Shown here one piece after another: positions 53,915 through 64,000 of a DNA stretch of 64,000 nucleotides. Position 1 is the stretch's first letter. Each line of letters begins with the position of its first letter. The notes beneath the pieces were generated by a model. It searched no databases. It was given only the letters and a program-made list of their open reading frames with translations, and was not told the DNA's origin. The stretch comes from Hypholoma sublateritium FD-334 SS-4 (lineage: Eukaryota > Basidiomycota > Agaricomycetes > Agaricales > Strophariaceae), in assembly GCA_000827495.1 (NCBI GenBank), contig KN817618.1, positions 86,193 through 150,192 of the forward strand, written 5' to 3'. A program made the position numbers and the translations under genes.

Positions 53915-56487
53915 ATGCCATCCGATGCACCTCAACAACCGGTATGTTTGCAGCGTTTCACGAAATGGTACAAATTCCTGTCTAAAATATGATAGTGTCC
54001 AGCTGCTGGGAGCGTGAGCCGAGGCAAAAGGAAAGCTACTCGGACATCTAATGTGCGCGACAGGGACCCAGTTCGCCATGCGATGGGGGCATCGTCTGTG
54101 ACTCGGATTCGGTATGCTTTTATCCGCAAATGTTCACAGCCAAGATCGCTGATCGCTCTAACCCTACTACATCAGAGCACCAGAATCCCCTCCTCAGTCT
54201 TCGTCGACGCTATTTGAAAACTCACACGGAGTCTCCGTAGACGGAAGTAGCTTTCAAACCTTCAGCGGCTTGAACATCAATGTGAATGTCGAAACGGGTC
54301 GTACGTGCGAGACACTCAAAGATCCTTGATTTTCCATTTATATATTTTCAGGTAAAGGCGACGTTGTCGAGCCTGAATCCTCAGTATGTTTGATGCGAGC
54401 ATTGGTGTGCGGTCCAAGCTCTGACCTCGTTTCCCCTGTCAGTCTGGCTCGGGTACCTTAGAACCAGTAAATGAAGAGCACAGCATCACGAGCCATTCGT
54501 CTACAAACGGTACGCCTGGTTTCGTTATCGGAATTCGGAAACAATCCTCAATTTCCGATGAACTTGAAAGATTATATGACGGTAATGATATTTACATGAC
54601 TTCTACCTCAGTATCACTGAGCCGTGCGTAGGGAAAGCCTCCGCCGCTACCGGTTCAGCGCAGCTGTGATATATACTACCGCCACCTCGCCGTGAAGGGG
54701 CGCGGAAGTCCCCTGTGGCTGCCCGCACCAAACTGGAACCTGCCTAAAGAGTACCGCAGAACCGGAATCAGCATTGGGGACGTGGGCCGTATCACGGCGT
54801 CCGGGAGCTTTGACTTCTTGTTCAACATCCTGCTTCCGCCCGACCACCCTGTCCACGCTGGCCGGGTTCCGGAAATGTTTTCGCCCCTATATCCGCCTCT
54901 CGATCTCGACGACGTGGAGATGCAAGAGGAGTTTGCTGACGATAGCTATCTGGCAAGCGCGTCTGTGGAGAAGGCGCAGCAAGACGGCCAAGGGTCATCG
55001 TACGTGTATTTGACTGATTTGAGCACATTTGCTCACAATGTGCCTGCAGCGGCTTGACGTTTGAGACCACAGACTCGGAAGGTGCAATCCTGACCATTCC
55101 GAAAGGATCGGACTCCAGCGATCTGCTCAACCTTACGCGGTTCAGAGAATATCTCGCGGCCAACGTGGAGAGCTGGTACCGCTACACCAATGGCCAGCGC
55201 GGGCGCGAAGCGAAAAACGGCGACCTGCGCCTCGTCATCGGATGGGACAAGGCCACAGCTTGGGGCATGGCCACGTTTTCGCGCTCCTCCAAGGCAGCGA
55301 CGCTGTTTCGGCTCGATTTCAAGCCCCTCGAGCAGACCGGCCGCCGCTACAAGTGGGTGTACTCCGGGATGGCCGAGGGCCGGACGGGGCCCAGCACCCG
55401 CGAAGTCGCAGAGCTGCGACGTGCGAGCGAACCGGAGGACGTCGCCTTTGCTAACCAGTGCTTGTTCATTCGGACGATAAATCATTCGCTTTCAGATGAG
55501 GTTTGGGAAAGGCTGAAGGCAACGAAATTCGGTACGATCAAGTCAGGGGATTCTGCGGAATATGGCTCAAGTTCTAAAGCGGGCAAACTGGAGGGCAAAG
55601 CAAAATCGACTTATGCGGCGCAGAATCCCGCTGGTATCAGTTCAGTAGCTCTGAATCAGGTTGCTGATTCCAGTCTGACTCCATCGCTGGTTTGTGTTGA
55701 TGTCACTTCGCTCCTTATTTATGTTCTAATAACATTTTATGGTTACGGCAGCTGTTGCATCCTTCAACGTCCATTAACGAACATCTTCTAAGAGAGGTAT
55801 GGTTTGGTGCATGCTCAATATTTATTTATTCTCAATATCTTCTGTTTTACGTTGCAGAATCCCAATGCCAGAATCGCGATTACGGAAGACATAAATTGGA
55901 TATCCGTTCTGACCGAGGTACGAATAAACCTGTTCACGGTGAATGCATAAAGTAACTTAACACTTATGTCCACGCAGGATGATGATTCGTTACCTCTTAA
56001 CAGCCACATTGTTCAGAGAGTACTGGAAAGTCATGACATCCGCACAAATGGAGGTAAAGATAGCACAATTCATATATTGCGGATCTACGAAAGAGCCTAA
56101 CGATCTGTCACATTCGACCGACTAGGTGTTGTGTATTTAACGCCAAAGATAAATGACGTACATAATTTCGACCGCTCCTCAGTGTCACTCTGTTTTGACC
56201 CTTGTCTACGTACTTAGGATTCGAACGCGAGTGGTCTTCCAGATGGCCACCTATTGGAAAATCGGATGCACTCTACGCTGCATGACGGCAGTGCCTCCCG
56301 TGCTCTCGAGCGTTATTCTCAACGTGGCTCTCATTCCCGGCTCTTCGAAACTGGGCTTCAGCTCTGGAGAAAGCCCAACGACCGAAGCGCCATCGAAAAC
56401 ACCTTGGACTCCTCATCGAGATCCGCAGTCACCTCTGATGACGGCGCCCACCAAGCTCCCACAACAGACCCCGGAGAAGCATTGTAA
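53915..56487 (+). CDS. Conserved Agaricomycete protein of unknown function
   Basis: Start MPSDAPQQP at 53915 in a 27-nt exon, followed by many short exons. Basic, proline-rich N-terminus (RGKRKATRTS), then SGLNINVNVETG. The core block reads CDIYYRHLAVKGRGSPLWLP, APNWNLPKEYRRTGISIGDVG, SFDFLFNILLPPDHPVHAGR. A second block reads LTFETTDSEGAILTIPKGSD, YLAANVESWYRYTNGQRGR, DLRLVIGWDKATAWGMATFS and FLDFKP-like strands. The blocks G.PLW.P....PEYR..G..IGDVG and V.SWY.YANG.RGR are ones I recognise from many Agaricomycete proteins lacking a named domain. The 3' exons (after 55800, ending about 56487 with TDPGEAL) are less certain. Cellular role unknown. Confidence 0.6.
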
Positions 56488-56584
56488 GTATCAGTGGGTG
56501 ACCAAATATCCATTTTCCTTGCCCTGATTAAAGCGCCCATGTAGCCCGACGCCCCGGACACCCGCCGGGGTCCGCCAGCCTCCC

Positions 56585-58805
56585 ATGTCCGCTCAATCGT
56601 CGGCACCGTCCTGGACCGGCTGGATCGAGAGCACTAACGACGCCCTGCTCATCCTGGAGGCTGCCCGCCGTGGTCTTATCCCGCGCGTCACCCACCGGCT
56701 CAATGTCGACGAACGCAAGACGATTGCCTCGGGTGCCGTCTATGTATTCGACGAGTCCCACATCAGTCGCTGGACTGACAGTATCCATTGGAGCCGCGCG
56801 CACATCTGCGGCAACTTCCTACTCTACCGCCAGGTCCGGTCCAGAAGCGACGCGGATGGCCCCGAGCCCGCCGCCTTTGCCGAGCACGGCCACACCAGCG
56901 CATTTGGCCACCCACGCGCAGACATTGCCACGCGCTTCGAGCGCGAGCGCATGCTTTTGAATGGCCTCCCTAATGACAAACACAAAGCCGATGGGCTCAT
57001 TAAAAAGGTCCGTGTGCCCCATACCCCCTACCCGCCCTACTGACTCCGCGCAGACCTTCTCCGCGAAAATGGACGGCATCGAGCAGCACCTCGTCTGCTA
57101 CTACAAACTTGCCGACGTCGGGAACGGCCGCCTCCACCCGCCGTCCTCGTTCCCTGGTCTCGCCGCGCTCGATATTTCCACCGAGTCCCTCGAACGGGCA
57201 CACGTCGTCATGCAGCCCAAGGGCGAGATCGGTGCGGACGGCATTTCACGCTACCGCGGCATGGCGGAAGGCGACAAGGACAAGGACCGGCCCTTCCCGC
57301 AGTACTCGCCCAGGAGCGCGCCGACTAACAAGCGCCGCGACTTACTATATTCGGGTCTGCAGGCGCGCGGCTCTCGGTTGTCTTTCACCGAGCTCGCTGG
57401 GCTCTCCCCCGAATACATCGACCCGCGCTACCGCAGCAAGGCGGATGCCCCGCAATCCCTGGGGCCTTCGTCCTGGAGTCCACCGATGCGCGAACCCCCA
57501 GAAGAGGTATACGCTCCATATTCGGATCCGCGCATGCGCGGCTCTCGGTCGTTATCCCACGAGTTCGCCGCAGTCTCCCCGTCGATGAGCGAACGTCGCG
57601 GGGTACACGTCCCTTATTCGGTTTCGTCCCCGGGAAGCTCACAGTCGCCGTTCCATGAGCACGGTGAGTTCTCCCCCGAGTACAGGGACTCGCGCTACAG
57701 CAGAAAGGAGGACCGCAACGAGAAATCGCCCTTCCTGCAGCGCTCGCCCAGGAGCGCGCCGATGAACGAGCGCCCCAACTTACAGGCTCTATATTCGGAT
57801 CTGCAGGCGCGCGGCTCTCGGCTGTCTTCCACCGAGCTCGCTGGACTCTCCCCCGAATACATCGACCCGCGCTACCGCAGCTGGAAGGATGACGACGACC
57901 ACCCGCCTTCTCTGAGACCCTCGCCCTGGAGCGCGCCGATACGCGAGCCCCCAGGCGAGGCATACGCGCCGCATTCGGATCTGGGCGTTCCTAATCCGGT
58001 TTCGCCCCCGCGTAGCTCACGGTTGTCGTTCTATGAGCGCGGCGAGCTCTCCCCCGAGTACACTGCTTCGCGCTACAGCAGAATGGGCGACGCCAACGAG
58101 GATTCGCCCTTCCCACAGCGCTCGCCTCGGAGCGCGCCGATACGTCAGCTCTCAGGCGATGTGCGCGCCCCATATGCGGCTCCGCACATGCGTGGCTCTC
58201 ATGAGCTCGCCGGGCCATCCCCTGCGTACCTCGACCGCCGCTACCGCGGCAGGGCAGACGGCGACGAGGATTCGCCCTCTTGGAGCACGTTGATGCGCGA
58301 GCGACCAGGCGAGGACCGCGAGGTACACGCCCCGGATTCGGCTCTGCGCGTACCTGGCTCGCGGTCCTCGCTGTCTGGAATGTCCGATACGGTGCCTCCG
58401 TCTTCTACGTCCAGCTATCGCAGATCGCACAGCGCCGGCAGTACCACGCACTACTTGGGCCAGATGCACCCGCCCTCCTCGCCGCCCCACGTGGTTTCAG
58501 GCATGTCTATGTACTCCGGCCAGGCCCAGTCCTCACCCGCGAGCGATATGATTTACAGACACCCGGACGAGGTACGCGGTCCGTACGGCCATTACCCCGC
58601 CTTGTCGCTCGCGCATGGTTCTCGGCCGTCCTCGTTGTCCAACGACAATCTCGATGGTATTACCGACACGGGGTCTCCGTTCTCTCCGCGCTATCAGGGA
58701 TACTTGGAGTACGCCCTGCAGGGGCAGGGCCGGGAGCAGCACATGCCCCAGCACCAGCACCACCAGCCATCGTCGAAGGCGCCCGGTGGGGGCGCGGCGT
58801 ACTAG
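56585..58805 (+). CDS. WOPR-domain (Gti1/Pac2) transcription factor with repeat tail
   Basis: Exons 56585..57007 and 57054..58805, phases exact, 724 residues. Start MSAQSSAPSWTGWIESTNDA. The first WOPR half has ALLILEAARRGLIPRVTHRL, GAVYVFDESHISRWTDSIHW and ICGNFLLYRQV. The second half, spanning the intron, has KADGLIKKTFSAKMDGIEQH and LVCYYKLADVGNGRLHPPS. This is the DNA-binding fold of the Wor1/Ryp1/Gti1/Pac2 regulators of development and nutrient responses. The C-terminal 450 residues hold about six diverged repeats of roughly 50-60 residues around SPRSAP ... RGSRLS ... GLSPEYIDPRYRS, then a Ser/Pro/His-rich end. The linker between WOPR halves is about 40 residues. The tail is probably a disordered activation region. 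Confidence 0.92.
57295..58275 (+). repeat. Tandem amino-acid repeats in the WOPR protein tail
   Basis: About six units. The clearest pair starts SPRSAP at 57308 and 57749 and includes an almost identical run around RGSRLS and GLSPEYIDPRYRS. Intervening units carry SPWSAPIREPPG, FSPEYRDSRYSR and LSPEYTASRYSR. Each unit has a (S/P)-x-SAP start, a tyrosine-bearing middle and an SPEY...RYR/S end. Confidence 0.75.
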
Positions 58806-60092
58806 GCTTCGCGCGCGACGTGTTCCCGTGTCTGTTTAGTACTATCTTTGCTTCTTCATGACCCGTTATCATTGCTCTGATTGTTCTGTGTTCAGTGCTC
58901 TGCCGCTATCATCTCTGTGTCCTATATTCACTGCACCCGTCAGCTCGGCATGTACACTTTCCCCCCTGCTACCGCCGCTATTGCTGCTATCGTTTACCGA
59001 TTCTAATTTCTCCTCCGAGTCGTCGCATGGTATCCACGTGCTTTATCCAATATGTACAATCTTACACCACGGCGCACACGTTTTCTGGACCGTCTTCCTC
59101 TTACTTACCTCTTTCATAGCCGCGGCCGCGCCGCCGTTTGTTTTGTTATAATTTCTGTGCGAGAGCGCCGTTCGACATACCACACACCGGGAAGCGATGA
59201 CGATGAGGCTGGTGGCGGATACGAATACGTGGGTGACAGTAAGACGAAGGATATCCCGCGTGATAATCTTGACATGCAGCACGAATCATAAAAACGCGAA
59301 CGACCAATTACAGGTAATCAATATTAATCAATCGCGAAAGACTGTCTGCTATCTGAACGTTGAACCACGACCTGACCTCAGCCGTGGCCCGTCACAGTTT
59401 CTGCGCACAGACAACAACCTCCGCACCTGGACAGCACCGCTGTATTTTTCCTGCGCCCGCCTTGAAGCGATGCGGTTGACTCTCTCGGCATCGCTCTGCC
59501 AGCGCCACGCTCCGCACCACCGCACATAGGCGGACCGACGCGGAGCTGCGCGCTCGTAAGCGGCGGCTCGTTGCTATCAGAGCCGCGCCAGGCGGTGAGA
59601 TGCAGCGCGCAGAACTGGCTTGCGCGGTGGACGTGCGGGTCGGCACCCCGTGGGAAAATCAAAAGGGCGGACCGGCCAGCAAATGAACTTGTCTTAGTCA
59701 AGCCCAGTGAAAATCACCTATATTTATGTCACGGCTGGTTGATGCCCAGCTAATTATTTTACTAATTTCCACTAATCGCACTGTGTGAATGACTATTTCG
59801 ATTTTGACTAATTTGCACAGCCGTGTGTGCNGTTGTTGTTTACCCCAAAAAGGCAGTTGGCGCTGTTGTAGTCTGCTTAGTGTTTGCTTAGCGTCGTCTT
59901 AGCACGGTTGCGCGTCATCGTGTGCATTGTGCAAATAGACCGGAATCGACAGAGATGGGATGCGTTGTGCATGTGCAGTTGTGAATCGGTACGCATCAGT
60001 TTCAATAAGCGGCGAACTTCATTAATCTTCGTCCATTCTACAGTGTCTAAGTTCCTCCGAGTCGGTACACTGGACAACAAACCTCGGCAGAA
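58806..60092. other. Intergenic region and transposon 5' flank
   Basis: The first part is the 3' flank of the WOPR gene. From about 59690 the sequence becomes AT-richer. CTTAGTG, CTTAGCG and CTTAGCA words lie close together (59875-59905), as expected for subterminal repeats of a DNA transposon. CACTAAT and CACTGTGTG words near 59768-59782 could belong to a terminal inverted repeat, but the matching end is not in the window. Confidence 0.4.
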
Positions 60093-63000
60093 ATGCATAT
60101 CTGCNACTGCACTCAAAGATGTGGTGGTGTCCCCCATAAGCTATCCAAGCGGGTGTACCAGCAACACGCCAAATACAGGCAGAAGGAGACCGAAATACAG
60201 CCAGAAGGCCCGGGCGAGGGTAGTACTAACTCGGAGTGTGGCACCGTAAGTTCATATATGCATCCTTCTTCCTACATCTATTCCCTAAAACAAGTACAAG
60301 CAGGTACAATTGACCCCAGAATCAGCTGTAGTAGAATCACAGCAACTAGAGTCAGTGCTTGTAGAACCTTGTTTCACGCCTACCCTTGCGACGGCTGTCT
60401 TCGAACGGGAATTCGACGAGGCCACCCCCAGAGCCCCAACTCCAATTATCTCGGATCAGGCTTCTGGAATCGATGTTGCAGATGACTTTGGTATACCTGA
60501 AGCTGCAGATCCTGGCTGCTTAGATGACGAAAGGCNGAGAAATGACGATAGCGGCGCCTATGAAGAAGAACTCGAAGCGATCTTTGAAGCAACCCGATTG
60601 AACGATCTTCGCCTAACCGTACAATTTATTCAAGCTCTCCAGTCAGCGTCTCTCGATGATGGATACAATGCTATGGACTCCAAGTGGCTCCATCGCCTNA
60701 GGAATCCCCCAACTCAGACCTTTTCCATTGACGACCATCCCGATTTGCGCCTAGGCCTCGATCTCTTCATGGTCAGTATGAAGTCATCAGTCGACACTTA
60801 TACTTCTGTGCGCGAAGCTGTTCTACGACGACATCGAGATGATAAGGTACCATCGTACGATCAAATGAAGCGAGCAATGACAGAAATCACTGGCGTTTCT
60901 TCGGTTGTCCACCCCATGTGCAAAAATAGTTGCATTGCCTTTACGGGACCATTTTCGAATCTTGACGCATGCCCGAAGTGCGGTACACCCAAGCTTTGTC
61001 CCCTCACAAAGAAGCCGCATCAGGAATTTCACACCATATTGCTGGGCCCAGTTTTACAGGCACTATGGCGAGAGCCGTCGAGTGCTCGCAAGTTCGGATA
61101 CCGCCAACGAATAACANGCACTATCATCAGCGAACTTGAGGAAAATAATGGATTTCTATCGTCTTACAACGACTTCTTTTATGGTAGCGACTATCTCAAG
61201 AGCGTGAAGACGGGTGAAATCAGCGACGATGACATAGTTTTAATGCTCTCCATTGACGGCGCCCAGCTCTANGCCCACAAGGCGTCTGATTGTTGGATAT
61301 ACATATGGGTTATCATGGATTTATCCCCAGATGAGCGGTACAAGAAGCGATATGTTCTACCTGGNGGGTTTATTCCCGGGCCAAACAAACCAAAGAATGT
61401 CGACTCATTTCTATTTCCAGGACTACACCATCTTTGCGCATTACAACGAGAAGGCCTTTCTATCTGGGATGCTTCGAATGATCGTCTTTTTCTCTCTAAG
61501 CTATTCCTTGGAATCAACACCGCGGATGGGCCTGGTATGGCTTACCTCAATGGATTAGTAGGGCATCACGGGAAGTACGGATGCCGGCTTTACTGCCCGG
61601 TACCTGGCCGTCACAAACCCAACAACCCTCAGTATTATCCTGCATTATTGAAGCCTGATGACTATGTCATGCACGGCTGTGATCACGGAGATCTTTCGCA
61701 TTTTGAACCCACAGTCGTCTCTCCTAATTGGTACCTCAACAACTTACGATTCCTCGTCGCTTCTCCAAACGACACCCAGTACAGAAAACGACGTCTTGAA
61801 ACAGGAATTACAAAGCCAACAATATTTCTAGGTGTTGCAAACAACTGCATTCTCNGTATTCCTGGGTGTTTTGGCTCTGATGTGATGCATCTTGGGTCTT
61901 TTAATCTCTCTGATCTACTTATTTCATTGTGGCGTGGCCAGATCGACAACGAGGAAACGGATCCAATCACAGACTGGCCATGGGCCGTCCTCCGAGGTCG
62001 CACATGGGTGGAGCATGGGAAGGCCGTCGCAGAGGCCACCCCCTATCTACCTGGTTCCTTCGATCGTCCTCCTCGAAACATCGCCGAAAAAATGAATTCT
62101 GGCTACAAGGCTTGGGAGTGGCTGNTATACCTTTACGGCTTAGCTCCCGCGCTCTTATACGGCGTTCTTCCTCAGCCGTACTACTCGCACTTCTGCAAGT
62201 TGGTATGTGCCATGAGAATCATTCAGCAACACAACATCAAGACTGCCGATCTGGTTCAGGCTGAACATCTCCTCCGATCATTCGCCTATGAATTTGAAAC
62301 TCTCTATTATCAACGACGAATTGATCNTCTCCATTTTTGTCGACAGAGTATTCATGCGTTACTTCATCTTGCAGCAGAGGTAGTCAGACTGGGGCCACCA
62401 ATTTGTTCTTCTCAGTGGACTATGGAACGCACCATCGGAAACCTCGGGGAAGAGGTCCGGCAGCCGGCGAACCCTTACGCAAATCTTTCTCAGCGAGGCT
62501 TACTTAGNTGTCAAGTCAACGCTCTATCGGCAATGATTCCAGATCTACAATGCACTCCTCCATCTCTTCCTCATGGTGCAATTGACCTCGGTGGAGGTTT
62601 TGCCCTTCTGCGCGCACGGGATAGGTACGATCGAGCCATGAGGCCATGTGAAGCTCGAGCTCTGGGTATCTATATTCAGAACATGAGCGGAACTATACTA
62701 GGGTCACAGTTCTGTCCGAAGATAGCTCGATGGGCACGGCTCCGTCTCCCCAATGGTCAAGTGGCGAGATCACGATGGAAGGAAACTCGAAAACCACTGA
62801 ATCAAGTCCGTACGTCAAGAAACGTGAAGGTAAGTTGCAATCATATATCTATGTTCACATGGCATATTCAATATGAAAAATTTGGCAGTTTAGTCTCAAT
62901 GGAACACTTCGTTTTGGTGAAGTTTATTTTTACTTCCGCTGTCGCAGCCAGGGTGAGGAGATGGCTCTCGCCATCATTTCAGTATANTCTGAGCCCAATC

Positions 63001-63224
63001 CCAGTCTTCTNGTAGACTCTCATGGAAGCTATGCATCGTGNCAGTATTTTGGAGATGACCGTTTGTTCGTTGTTGATGTTTTGCGCATCGAATCCGTGGT
63101 GGCAATGGTGCCACATAAACCACCTCATTCCAAGGATTCTGAACATCACTTTTTCTTAGTTGAGAGACCTGGCCTAGATATCATCAACTTAGGCAGAAAT
63201 GTAGAATGTACGACTGAATTGTAG
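60093..63224 (+). mobile_element. DNA transposon transposase (Tnp2/Plavaka-like)
   Basis: First exon MHIC.CTQRCGGVPHKLSKRV at 60093 is a cysteine-rich metal-binding head. The intron at 60246-60302 joins SECGT to VQLTPESAVV. The long exon carries CKNSCIAFTGPFSNLDACPK and CGTPKLCP (zinc-binding), then the RNase H-like core: DDIVLMLSIDGAQL (first Asp), DCWIYIWVIMDLSPDERY, PGFIPGPNKPKNVDSFLFPG, LHHLCALQREGL, GHHGKYGCRLYCPVPGRHKP and FGSDVMHLGSFNLSDLL. These blocks are those of Agaricomycete Tnp2/Plavaka-type cut-and-paste transposases (CACTA-related). An intron near 62829-62950 leads to the final part, ending at 63224. About a dozen single ambiguous bases are spread over it but no frameshift, so it is a recent copy. 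Confidence 0.85.
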
Positions 63225-63395
63225 ATAAATTGACATTCTGTGCATGTGAAGTACAATTCAATAGACGATGGCCGTATTCGCTGGATATGAGTGGTCGATA
63301 GAATATTATGTAATCAATTTTCCTGTCTCGTTAACTTATCGACCGGCGGAGCGGTGAACTTCATATTACGTCTTTATCGCCCTGCGGCCTGCCCT

Positions 63396-64000
63396 ATGGC
63401 TTACCTGCGCAACATCAACGACCCTGGCGTCTTTTGCGACTCTACAGTCTTTTCTGATTTCTCTACCTCTTCGTCTGAGTCCTTTGAACTGATGACTCCT
63501 GATTCTTCCCAAGCCGTGGAGGCAAAACGTACTTTGCCAAGGGGTCTCAAAGCTGAGGGCCTCTTCCCACTTCTACCTTCCTGCATCAACTTCTCTACAC
63601 TCGGAAATCCCCAGTTTTTCAACGCATACATCGAGGCCGAATTTCCTCTAGCATTCCAGGATGAACTTGAAACCACAGCGACTACCAACAACTCAAATAT
63701 GCCTCCACCACCTCGACAATCCGCTGTTAAACTTCGACGTACCGATGTGAACAGCACATTCCTCAACAGCTTGCTTATCAAACCACACCTGACTCTCACA
63801 ACACCGATAGAATGGGTGAAAACCATCTTCAAGCAGAATAGTTGGCCANCCAAGGCTCAATTCAACCCGGATAACTTCACCAAAGAAGGCACCAAACTGT
63901 TCAAGGATGCAGAAGGAAGTACATTGTCCTCTCTGCCCGAAGACATGTCCGAATCACACGTTCGAACCTGGCTCAACAGTATCGCCCACAATCTTGCTGC
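63396..64000 (+). CDS. Partial ORF beside the transposase, unknown
   Basis: Open from ATG 63396 (MAYLRNINDPGVFCDSTVFS) to the window edge, 201 codons with one ambiguous base (63849) and no stop. Ser/Thr-rich start, then FPLLPSCINFSTLGNPQFFN, LNSLLIKPHLTLTTPIEWVK, TIFKQNSWP and ESHVRTWLNSIAHNLA. Codon use is AT-richer than in the host genes and like that of the transposase, 170 bp upstream. It could be a second transposon gene, cargo, or a host gene next to the insertion. I do not recognise the family, and its C-terminal part lies outside the window. Confidence 0.55.
   Translation, partial: MAYLRNINDPGVFCDSTVFSDFSTSSSESFELMTPDSSQAVEAKRTLPRGLKAEGLFPLLPSCINFSTLGNPQFFNAYIEAEFPLAFQDELETTATTNNSNMPPPPRQSAVKLRRTDVNSTFLNSLLIKPHLTLTTPIEWVKTIFKQNSWPXKAQFNPDNFTKEGTKLFKDAEGSTLSSLPEDMSESHVRTWLNSIAHNLA

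Noticed and set aside
59768..59790. CACTA-like terminus of the transposon
   Set aside because: Only a short word; the opposite end is not visible, so I cannot call a terminal inverted repeat.

Overview
The window looks like a gene-dense stretch of a basidiomycete (Agaricomycete) nuclear genome. Genes lie on both strands and are cut by many short introns of about 45-70 nt. These have GTRNGT-type donors, CTRAY-like branch points and CAG/TAG acceptors. Several families are typical of Agaricomycetes (DUF6533 and DUF4419 proteins, F-box/LRR-like proteins, a Tnp2/Plavaka-like transposase). GC is high in genes and lower in the transposon at the right end. There are no bacterial operons, CRISPR arrays or rRNA, and I found no tRNA I could defend. 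Isolated 'n' bases at 8.7-9.1 kb and 59.8-63.9 kb indicate a draft assembly. Gene models were spliced by eye; where phases sum exactly I give exon coordinates.

Layout. 0-5.7 kb: three minus-strand regulatory genes. They are an Sfp1-type C2H2 factor, a 418+ residue protein kinase, and a C2H2 protein resembling the Iec1/INO80-associated family. A diverged tandem segmental duplication links them. The Sfp1-type factor and the kinase share a related N-terminal module and 5' flank, and the left copy also carries a relic of the 3' end of the third gene. 6.4-9.4 kb: an LRR-like protein and a four-helix membrane protein. 10.5-14.0 kb: an Argonaute in 11 exons with the DEDH tetrad intact. 14.7-16.8 kb: a membrane-anchored protein of unknown function. 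17.4-20.5 kb: GPI ethanolamine-phosphate transferase 3. 20.7-22.6 kb: an RNase H-fold-like protein with a damaged-looking 5' end. 23.0-25.7 kb: a DUF3433-type membrane protein. 26.6-28.0 kb: a DUF4419 protein. 28.7-30.7 kb: an Arp10-like actin-related protein. 31.0-32.5 kb: a p47/Shp1 Cdc48 cofactor. 32.8-34.8 kb: an F-box protein. 35.0-36.1 kb: a small unknown gene with a GC-AG intron. 36.9-38.5 kb: a DUF6533 membrane protein. 39.0-43.3 kb: a very long disordered protein with a coiled-coil N-terminus. 44.0-46.1 kb: a UDP-glycosyltransferase. 46.7-47.3 kb: SUMO. 47.6-51.2 kb: two tandem secreted M28 peptidases. 52.3-56.5 kb: two unknown genes. 56.6-58.8 kb: a WOPR (Gti1/Pac2) transcription factor with a tandem-repeat tail. 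60.1-64.0 kb: a DNA transposon transposase and a second truncated ORF.

Most genes are independent housekeeping or regulatory genes. The parts that act together in known biology are Cdc48 cofactor/F-box/SUMO (protein turnover and modification) and, loosely, Argonaute with the mobile element it could silence. The most unusual feature is the shared N-terminal module of the transcription factor and the kinase at the left end.
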